In this document: piece after piece, positions 54,701 to 64,000 of the stretch
How positions within the stretch are numbered: the stretch's first letter is position 1
Layout: every line of letters starts with the position of its first letter
From: Blastomyces gilchristii SLH14081
Taxonomy: Eukaryota; Ascomycota; Eurotiomycetes; Onygenales; Ajellomycetaceae
Direction: 5' to 3'
Assembly: GCF_000003855.2 (NCBI RefSeq)
Contig: NW_003101681.1
Coordinates: forward strand, 2,115,893 to 2,179,892
Length of the DNA stretch: 64,000 bases
Notes under the pieces: generated by a model
Seen by the model: the letters and a program-made list of their open reading frames with translations, nothing else
Databases searched by the model: none
Told to the model about the DNA's origin: nothing
Translations under genes and position numbers: made by a program

Positions 54701-57700
54701 GATCGTTGCGTGTCACTAGCTCGGGAATTTGAGCGAGCAATGTCAAGGTTCTTTTGCTGGATTTTATTAAGCAGGGCCCTATTATCATTTTCCGACGCAG
54801 CAAGCCTCCCTTTGATAGTCACAAGTTCGCGTTCCAAGCGCTCCTTATGCTGGTCATGACGAATCCGGAATGCCTCAGACTCGGCTATGGTTCGAGTAAA
54901 GTCTTGCACCTGCACAGCAAGGCGAGCCCGCTCCTTTTCGGTTTCCTCAAGTTCCTTGGTTTTTGCCTCAAGGTCTCGTCGTAAACTTGCTTGTCGCTCG
55001 CTCGCTTGCGCCACAATTTTCTTTTCAATTGCGGTTTCGGCATCCAAATGTGCGCGTTCAACTTTAGTGAAACGCTCTCGTAGTTTGATAAGCTCGTTCT
55101 GCAACTCTTTGCGGGACGTCTCAGCTGCTGCTCGCGCTTCCGTGGCTCGCCGTAATGTGTCTTGTTGGATATACATTTCTTTCTCAATAGTAATTTTCGA
55201 CTCGTTGAGATTTCCAAACTCCTGGTGAAGCTGCGCATATTTATGTTCACCGAGCATTTGTACATCGTCTCTTGATTGTCTTTCACGGCTAAGATCGGCT
55301 TGAACGGCATACAGCTGTTCCTTGAGATCTTTAACTTGTTGATCAAGCATCTTGCGACTTTGTCCGGCCTCAGCATCTTCGGATATCTTGGCTTCTAGTA
55401 GCTTTTTAACATCTGCGACTTCACGTTCCAGGTTCTTCTTCTCCGAAATCATAGCATCGGTTTGCGCTTGGAGTTCACGGAACCGTTGCTGCATGTCACT
55501 GTGTCGGCTTGCAAGAGTTTGCTTTTCGGCTTCCAGGGATTTCTTCTCCGACTCAAATTTCTTCACATCTCCACGAAGGATGGAAATCTCCCCTTCCTTT
55601 CGTCGGACCAATTCTTCATACCCGGTCGATGTGGAGGATAAATCAGAAATCTGCTGACGAATTGATCTATTTTCTTCTATGAGATCTTTCACTTGCTTTT
55701 TTGAAAACTGAAGCTCTTTGATCGTATCTGCTAGCTTGATGTCGAGGTCCTGGTCGGTCTTAAGAAGTTTAGCTTCGAGATCTTGTAATTTCCGTTCCTT
55801 CAAGCTGAGGTGGCTATTGAGCATCTTGATTTCATGAGATAATTTGTCAACCTCGCCATCCTGTTTTTTGTGACTATTCTCAATATCTTGTAACTGGTTC
55901 TCAAGTTGGGTGATTCGTCCTTGAAGTTCTTGTTTCTCCGACTCCAGGCGACTCATTATCTGGGCAGCCTGCTCGAGTTGCGAACGCCGAAGCTCCAACT
56001 CCTCTTCCGTCTTCTTTTTGGACACGATCAACTTATCCATTTGATCCTCCAAGCTCTCTTGATCTGTGATCGCGCCAGCTAGTTTTTCGCTCAGTTCGAT
56101 CTCCCGAAGTTGGAGTCGCTTGAAAATTTCCTCTTTATCCAGCGCCAGCGCCCGCTCACTCTCGAGAGTCTTCGTTATCCGCTGCACTTCGATGTCTGCC
56201 CTCCTCCTCTCGTCTTCCAATTTTTGGCGCTCTGCAATGTCGTTTCGTGCCTTCTCCTCAAGCTTCCTGATTTGCTCGTCGCGCTTTTTTATTTCCCCGG
56301 CAGTTCGTGTGGCTCCGAGAAGAGGCTTCATCCGTATAAACAATGTCCACCATGGCGACGATTTTAGATTAAGGTAAATGTGGAAGTTGCGCTGGATGAT
56401 ACGGGTGGCTTCCGTACGGTAGAGCCGTTTGCTTACGATACGTCTTTGCACAAATCCCCTGGCAACAGACTGGAATTTTGTCATGATATCGCGTATGAGA
56501 GTATCTCTCTGCTCCTCGAGTTCTGCAAGCACACCAGCCCTGAAGAACATTTTTGTCAGACCAATACGATATATAGCTTTGTCCAGCCCCAGATTCTCAA
56601 TAATGATTTTCGCCGCGTTTTGCCCGTCAATGTATCCCTTTGGCATTCGCGGACAAAGAACCTCATACCGCTGCCGGAACTCTGTGAATGAAAGGCGGTT
56701 GGGAAATCCAGTGCGAGCAATTCGAATACCCTCCAGTACACCATTACAGCGGAGTTGATCTAGTACTAATGGACCATTAAACAGTTTGGGCCTCTTTTTG
56801 TGGTTAGGCAAAATACAACGCACGAAATGAGGATGTGTAGAGTGTAGCTGAGCCATGAGACTCGAAAGTTGCTCCTTGTGCCTTTGGGCAACGGTACGGA
56901 ATAGTCCTTTCTTTACGCGGCTCTTTGATACTCCGTATTCTTCGTCGACATCGGCACAGTCAGCGAAGAGATTGGCGATATGTTTATCATTTGACGAAGA
57001 TAACAGTCGGGTGACCGTGTCGTTAAGAGGATCCTTGTTTTTCTCTAGCCAGCCCTCAGTAGAGTACTCGACTTCCGCAGCGTAGTGGGTGAGGATAAAT
57101 CCCTGGGTGAGGCGAGAAGGGTGATATTTTGGGGATTTTCGATCCCACAACGAATGAAGCTTCTCAGTAAAAGATTTATCAGTGGCTTTTGGCATCACGG
57201 AATCTTCATCCAAGCAGGAGAATATACCAATTGGATTTGGTAGCTCTATGAGGTCGATGGTGGGCTGAAGATCCTTTCCAAAATCAATGAACTGCCATTC
57301 GATCTGCTCTCTGGCGTACTCTTCCTGTTCCAGGACGAACATGTGGTGGTTGAAAAACTGCTGTAACTTTTCGTTGGTATAATTGATACAGAGCTGTTCA
57401 AAGCTATTGCTCTCAAAGATCTCGAAGCCGGCAATATCGAGAACCCCAATAAAGTAGCTATCCTCACCTGATGTACCACTGCGGTCAAGTTGGTTGTTAA
57501 TTCGTATGACCAGATCGGCAAATCCCCGTTCGTAGATACCTTTTGCCAGCGCATCGAGAGCAAGCCGTACTTGTTCAGGGGTCTGAACTTTCTCTACCCA
57601 CTCCCTCCCAGCCTTTACCCTAGGGTGAAGCAGGCCCTTCACAAAGGGATCAACTGGGATGCCCAAAAGTTGACAAGCGTTTGCAGCACTTTCGTATCCT

Positions 57701-59295
57701 TCGGGTGTCAGTGTCGCTTGGTCAGCGCGTAGGCTTTCCTTGGTGACGGTGACGTTTCCCAGATGCATAACTGCAGCCACGGTTCGAAGAATTGACAATT
57801 GATCGTTATCAGAAAAGTTCATGATATCGAAGGCTTCCATAAGGGCATTCCATTCATCAAGGTCGGAAACGCCTGAAATAGAGTCGTTTCCATCCCGCGT
57901 GTACCCGAAATCTTCGATATCAAGGTCATAAAGCCGAAGATGCCGTCTTAGTTCCTTATCTGCGCCACGGAGAAGTTGATAAAATATGTGATAGCTTCGT
58001 TCTTGGGAATTGACCTTCACGACACGAGACTTTTCTAAGAGGTAAAAATCGATGGAGGCGCCACAGATTTGGCCGGTTCGTGAAAATTCAATTCGAATGA
58101 ATTTTCCAAAGCGGGAGGAGTTGTTATTTCTCACGGTTTGAGCATTACCAAACGCCTCAAGGATTGGATTCGCCCTTAATATTTGTTGAGAAAGGTTGGA
58201 ATATTGTTTGTTGGCGGAGCGGCCTTGTGGGACATCTGAGGAGGATGCAACGGCTGCAAGGTATTGAATGACCTTCTTCGTGTTTTCCGTCTTGCCAGCT
58301 CCAGACTCACCACTGTACGCACGTCAGTTACTCATACCTCGGGAAACAGGCGCGCGAAAAACATACGTGACTAAAATACTCTGGTTCTGCCTCTCTTCAA
58401 CAAGATTTCGAAATGCTTGATCTGCCATGGCAAAGATATGTGGCCGTGTTTCTTCCCGTGTCCGACCCTTATACAGCTTCACATACTCGTTCGTGTAAAT
58501 GGGTAATGGGCAGTAGGGGTTGACAGTGACCAGGAAGAGCCCAGAATACGTCTGCACCTTCCCGTTAATATATAATTCACCGATATATAGACACAGAAAC
58601 CGCGATATTTCTTACGTATATTAAGTCTGATTTATAGCGCGTATGCAAATTGTGAATGACAGAGCCCTCATTTAAATGGGTTAGCTCAGCCATATCGTCC
58701 GCTTTATCGAACTTCGCAGGATTGACTTTATCGACGCTCTCGGCATCGACCTCACGTTGCTAGGAAAAGCCAAATTATTAGCATGCAAACTCCGTACTAC
58801 AGTAATTCCAACTTAAACCTTTCAACATACACCGCCATCATCGCATTGGACTAATAAACGTCCATTCTGGTCATCCTCCAAGACCATACCCCGAATGAAA
58901 GCTTTCTCCGGGTCCCTCAACCAAACATATCTCTTTCCTGAAAAGTCATTATCGCCCTCAATCCCACGGATCTGATCAGCGCCTCTCCGTAGCTCTTCCG
59001 ATTTTATAAATTGCGGAGCAAATGTATTCGAGGTTGGTAAGTTGCTTCTTGAACTTGAGCGCTGTCTGGCATGTGAGGATACAAACGTCCCCGAGCTCAT
59101 GGGTGAGAATGACGCATTACGGCTGTGCATATATTGCTCTGTTGGAACCGAGGTGGTGAACGCAACAGACTTAGGCCTAATACTGGCTAGAGATGAGGTT
59201 GGAGCTGGTTGCGGCGAGTGCGGGGAAGGAGACGGAGAACCTCGACTGAACGGGTTGATACGCCTAGAAGAAGGGCTCTGTGGAAGGGGAGCCAT
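51757..59295 (-). CDS. myoB: Class II myosin heavy chain (MyoB/Myo1-type)
   Basis: Five exons on the minus strand: 59295-58831, 58759-58616, 58551-58367, 58312-52318, 52245-51757, giving about 2425 residues, close to known filamentous-fungal MyoB. A Ser-rich N-terminal extension and SH3-like subdomain precede the motor: P-loop [13 protein letters not shown] near 266, switch [11 protein letters not shown], switch [11 protein letters not shown], and [19 protein letters not shown]. The neck follows with IQ-like sequence, then the invariant Pro region ([11 protein letters not shown] near 915). After it comes a very long coiled coil to about 2370 and a Ser/Gly-rich tail. MyoB drives the contractile actin ring at septa, together with septins such as AspA. 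The phase-2 third intron splits the codon just before GESGAGKT. Divergent from the zinc-finger-like gene. Confidence 0.94.
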
Positions 59296-60241
59296 GTTCG
59301 ATTTACTTTAGGAGTAGACAGAGCTCATGAGTTCGAGTTAGTTCTCTCTATGGCGCGTGTATATAGCTGCTTGTCAAGGATCCAGGTCGCGAAGTAGCTA
59401 AATCGGTTGGAGATATTAGAAGAAACGAATGAAATAAGAGAGAAAACAACGCATCAGAAGCAAAGAATAAAGTAAAGAGCCTTCTCCTTTCATCCCAGAG
59501 AAACAATCGTTTCTGGTGGTGAGTCGTAACTGTTGCAATTGTTGTAATATTATTGACTTTTGTTGTTATGGGCTGTTGAGTGACTTCATCCAAGCTGCAG
59601 CAGTTGCTGTGTTTGTTTACTTTGTTGCGGCTGCCGGGGTTGCGGTGGCCCGTGCGCTGGGCGCCAAACAAACTTGGAAATGTCAAAGGTCGTTGGTGGG
59701 AAGTCACATGACCGGTTTATTCCGTTTAGCAATCCAAAATCCAACCGCCTTCTCCTCTTCTTCTCCACTTCCACATCTTCTCCTAACCATCATCGCCAAA
59801 TTCTTTTCTCTGTACTACGGCTTGCTTTCGACACCAGGCGTACTCATGCTTCGAGTACATCATTTACGGTGCAATACTATCTAATCGCTACGCATGTTTT
59901 CGTGATGTGGCTAGATTTATTTTGATGAACTACCTCTCCAGGTTATCGACCATTTAGCTCTCGCCAAAAGATCCGTTTTCATTCTCCGACTACAAAAATC
60001 ACCCCCTGTGCGGTGTGTGATGTTACGATTGGAGACTGGTGGTATTTACTGCCGCTTCTCACTCTTCTTGACGCGTAATACACATTCAACATCTTTATTG
60101 CGACTTGGGTCGGATTTACTCACATTTACAGAAGGGCTTAAAGGATCTCTTTAATATCAACCAGCCACCCATCCTAAGCCCGCCCGTGATATAATATATC
60201 CCGTCTCTTTGTATACCAGCGACTACGAACATCTTCTCAAT
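59296..60241. other. Divergent promoter region, myoB / zf-C3H1-like gene
   Basis: 945 bp between two divergent starts. It holds a GTCACATGAC palindromic box at about 59701-59710. No gene seen. Confidence 0.55.
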
Positions 60242-63200
60242 ATGTCATCGAATTACCCCCCTACCCCTTCGTTCGGTGGTCACTATAACCCCTCTCAACA
60301 ATGGCCTCGAGATCCTCCCTCGTCAGCGCTAGGTGAGGGTTCTGATGCCTACCACCCACCACCTCAATCCTACTCGACCAACAACCCTAGCTTTAAGTCA
60401 AGCACTCAGATTCCAGGTTTTTCGGGTAATAATAACGCGCCCATACCTTTTGCGCCACCTTTTCCCTTCGTGCCACCTTTTCCTCCTTCCGTGGGCTTTC
60501 CCCAGCAGGCCATCGCGTCTCAACCCCAACAAAATGGTTTAGCTGAAAACTTACCTCCAACCCTCACGGGTGCTACAATAAAAGAAAATGATACGGCCGC
60601 TACGGCCGAAGGTTCGGACCCAATGGAATCGCCGGAATCCACGAATTTTGGTGACAGAGAGGAAGGTGAGCTAAGCAATGGGGAGATAGGAGCAGAGGAA
60701 CCAGAGTCATATGGGTACAAAGACCATCAACCGAAAGAGGACATTGCTGGGCCATATCTACAGCCACATCGGCCAAATGAAAAACCGAAGCGGTATAGTG
60801 ACGTTGGTGCTCAGGGTATTTGCGCTCATCCTGCATTATGGCAACATCCAACTGACCATGGCGCAGGACAACCTTCTTTTTCTCATTCATCCAGCACGCG
60901 TCAGCAACCTCCTGAAGGCCCCCGAAATTCGAACAAGCTAGGAAAGCATCAATTTCCCCAGCCAAATAAGACTTCCGCTGGGTTCTCTGGCCAGGATATG
61001 AGACCGGCCGATTTAGATACTGGCACATCTGCTGTCCATGGGGAAAGTGCTCAGGATAAATTAGGCTCTCGGGGCCACCACACAGTCCCGATGGAAGACG
61101 CGAGAAGCCCTCGCGAATCATTGCCTGTCTCTTCCGTCCAGTCACCCGCTTCCTGTGATAAAATAGACATAACTACTAATGGAAGCCGGACATACCCCTT
61201 ATATGGCAAGTCCCCAGCGCAACTACGAGTCCAGGCACAGGGGGCATTACTAGGTTTAGCTCCCCACAATATCAAATTTGATGAACTTGTAAACGAAGGC
61301 ATCGATCCAGTTATTCTCAAACGGCTTTACGATGAGATTGGACTCAAAATTACGTCCACCCGAAACAAACAGCACGCCACCACTAATCAGTCAAAAGAAG
61401 AGAAGCCCATGTCAGCTGCAAAGCCGCTGGTCGTTCCCGATTCCGACGCTGAAGCTGCTATGACGCCTGTCTCGCGTTCAGCTCCCGATGCGCTGGTCAA
61501 AGGCCCAAACAGTGAAGTTGTTCCAGAGGCACCCAGGATACCGAACCACCAGCCGACACAAGGAATATCAAATACGTTCACTACAGACTCAAGCAGGCCT
61601 ATGGAGCGCAAGGATATAATTGCCCGAATGCTTGCAAATAAGGCCGCAAAGCCTCCGAGTACTACAGAGTCTGCCAAGTCTGAAGACCCAAAGAAGTCAA
61701 TACCACTGCAAAAATCGCCCTCAGTCCCTGCTAACGATATTCCTTCCACCGCAAGAATGCCAACCTCACAGTCGCCACCCCAGGTTACCAGCGAGACTCG
61801 GGCGAAGGAGAAGAATAAGGCCCAGACGGAGTTGGCTAGGCAACGAATGGAACAATTGAAAAAACAAGGAATTGGAAGAAGCCAAACCCGGTCAGCTGTT
61901 GAAGCTCCGGCTGTTGCCCAACGACTTCCGGCAATTAACAGCCTGACTCTTAGCTCGCAAAATTCCACGTCCCCATCTCAGTCCTCCCAACCTCTACCAT
62001 CCCTAAGCCATCCGTTGCCTAGCCGCCCACCTGCGCCCGAGCCACCGTCAAACGCTCGCATCCCTGGATTGTTCATGACTAGTTCTGAACCTACTAAAAC
62101 CCAAGAAGTCTCTATTAATAGTAATAACTCCATCCCATCAGCGGAGCCATCATCGATAAAGATACGAGCTCCCCGAAAACGACCAAGGGCGTCCGACTTC
62201 ACTGATGAGCCGAGCCCCGCACTCCAGAAAACTCAATTTGCACAAGAAAAGAGTGTCTCAAGCACCCAACATAAGGTGATTATTGACATAAGTGAGGATG
62301 AATTCATGTATGGTTCGGATAATGATACTACTGAGCCAAAGGGCCCCGGAGCCGAATCCCCTTTCGTCGGATCGGGTAGGACTTCGACATCGAATCAACT
62401 ACTAACCCGAGATCTTCCTCCCCTATCCGACTTCCCTTCACGGAACTACTCCCATCGTTCCACTCCGGCAGTATCGACACCACAGCCGCGCAACCGAGGG
62501 AAGGGTCCAGACGATCTAAACGCGGAGCTCCAGGCCATGCGCCAGAGAATAGCAGAGTATGAGCAGCGCAAGAAAGCAAAACAATCTGCAAGTCGAGTAG
62601 AGTCACCGGGAGCCTTAGCGCACTCGGCTACAACCTCAGCCGACGAGAACAGTTCCGCTGCTCCAGAAGCTCAATGCAAGTCGACGATAGAAACTGAACT
62701 CGCTGTGCCACCCTCGAGCCAACCCGAGAATTCACAGGCTCATTCCACCAGTCCGGAGAAGGTAGTGAATTCGGGAATCCAAGCAAGCCTAAATTCTGAT
62801 GGTGCCCTTCGTAGCCAGTCAGTTCTACCGCAGGGCTCGCTTGACCCCACGCATATTGAATCGATACGGAAGAAGTTCATGCGCAAAAGAGAAATAGAAT
62901 CCGGGCTTCCCGTACTTGATGCTGAATTACAAAGATCCGAAGCGCGGTTGCGGCAGTTTCGTGAGGAAGAACAAAGGTTACTGGCCGAAATCGAGAAGGG
63001 AAAAGCCGGAAAACGTCTTCTCATTGAAGAACTAGAATCCCTCGGGATTGAAACCGCTGGGCAATCTATTGAGGAACTCCAAGCCACTAAGGACCGCCTG
63101 GAAGAAGCAGATGAGGATGAAGATATGTGTGATGATCAAGGTGAGCTCTACTCCCAAAATGGCGATTACCGTTTCGCACTTCCTCGCAGCCTATCGCGAT

Positions 63201-64000
63201 CGGCCCCTAGTATTGTTCTAGTTGTCAGAGAAACTCACACTTCGGTTTACAATTTTCTAGCCCAACAACCCACCTCAAAGGAAACTACTGCTGAGATTGC
63301 ATTAAACCATCAAGAATCAGCTCTCAGTGGTGTGGTTCAAGACCGTGGCTCCACATCATCAATCCAACCGTCGGCTAGGGAGCAGATGGCGGCCCCGCGT
63401 TTTGAGACCGTCCCAAAGACATCCCAAGAAGCGATAGATATGAGAATGTCTCCCCCCAAGGAAACTAGCGTTCTTTCCCAAGCTGACATTGCAGATGATG
63501 GGACGACATGCTCTAGCTCCGCCATGGACGAGTCGATGGGAAGCACACAAGATATGTTGGACCTAGAAGAAGAGACACAAGACCCCGAGGCACTGGAAGA
63601 GCGAGCCCCATCTCGATCTGAATCCGTTGCAAAATCAAAAATCACTGATATGGGCGAGCGATCGTCTCAAGCGAGCGTTTCTCCTGAGCCTTTGCACACT
63701 GGTTTGGAGAATAAACCAGCTCCTCCCGTGGTTAAACCTGATAACTCTGGAGCTTCAATGAGTTACCAGGGATCTTCATCTGGATCGGATGGATACGAAC
63801 CTCCCGAACCGGATCCTGCTCCAGAGCAACCCGGTCTCGTTCAAACTTCGCCCTGCCTTGTTTTACCAGATGAAGTAGAGCATGTACCTGCCGACTCATA
63901 CTCTCTATCCCAAAATGAGAATACACTAACTGTAGATACCCAGGGCGCTGTGACTGACCTCGGTCCGGATTCTCCCAAGGTATGAAGACCTCGCCCCTTC
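60242..64000 (+). CDS. Probable zf-C3H1/Red5-like nuclear protein, N-terminal part (3' end beyond window)
   Basis: Starts MSSNYPPTPSFGG at 60242 and stays open to the edge region. It is a long, disordered, Pro/Ser/Gln-rich protein with acidic patches (IIDISEDEFMYGSDND) and two predicted helical, charged segments (ELQAMRQRIAEYEQRKKAKQ, and SIRKKFMRKREIESGL through RQFREEEQRLLAEIEKG). The arrangement recalls fungal proteins with a C-terminal putative zinc finger (zf-C3H1), relatives of Red5/ZFC3H1 in nuclear RNA decay; the finger itself would lie outside the window, so the call is tentative. A stop appears at 63983-63985 if AAG-GTATGA is not spliced; GTATGA reads as a donor, so the gene probably continues. 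An in-frame 120-nt intron is likely at 63141-63260. Confidence 0.5.

Overview
The window is nuclear DNA of a filamentous ascomycete. Genes carry many short introns (about 50-130 bp, GT-AG with CTRAC-like branch points), and the protein set is typical of Pezizomycotina: AspA septin, MyoB myosin II, a class II PKA catalytic subunit, CysA and Rom2. Protein style and long microsatellite-rich spacers suggest Eurotiomycetes, perhaps Onygenales. That placement is inference from general resemblance, not a computed phylogeny.

I find 19 protein-coding genes; the first and last run off the window. Left part (1-19 kb): a partial Hsv2/WIPI-type PROPPIN (-), septin AspA/Cdc11 (+), a cytosolic-looking GH2 glycosidase (+), the Rho1 exchange factor Rom2 (-), V-ATPase proteolipid c (+), and a PkaC2-type protein kinase A (+). 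Middle (19-40 kb): an Och1-like GT32 mannosyltransferase (-), a membrane-anchored GH43 (+), mitochondrial serine O-acyltransferase CysA (+), the t6A dehydratase Tcd1/Tcd2 (+), a Ppn2-like PPP-fold phosphatase with substituted metal ligands (+), and a MARVEL-domain protein (-). Right part (40-64 kb): Smc5/6 kleisin Nse4 (+), a DUF4336 protein (+), PI3-kinase Vps34 (+), mitochondrial GTPase Mtg1 (+), spliceosomal Isy1 (-), myosin II heavy chain MyoB (-), and the N-terminal part of a probable zf-C3H1/Red5-like protein (+).

Genes are unrelated housekeeping functions, with no biosynthetic cluster. There are loose thematic links. Vps34 makes the PI3P that PROPPINs bind. Rom2, AspA, MyoB and the mannosyltransferase all serve the cell wall, septation and polarity. 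Divergent pairs that may share promoters are hsv2/aspA, rom2/vma3, och1-like/GH43, MARVEL/nse4 and myoB/zf-C3H1.

Spacers of 1-3 kb hold microsatellites, homopolymers, a hairpin MITE-like element near 35.0 kb and a three-copy dispersed repeat near 34.1, 34.4 and 43.5 kb. I see no rRNA, no convincing tRNA, no CRISPR and no intact transposase. The most interesting items are the Ppn2-like protein lacking two canonical metal ligands, its overlapping upstream ORF, a GC-AG intron and micro-exons in vma3, and an ATG-rich hexamer array upstream of cysA. All exon boundaries were read by eye from splice consensus, reading-frame continuity and family conservation.
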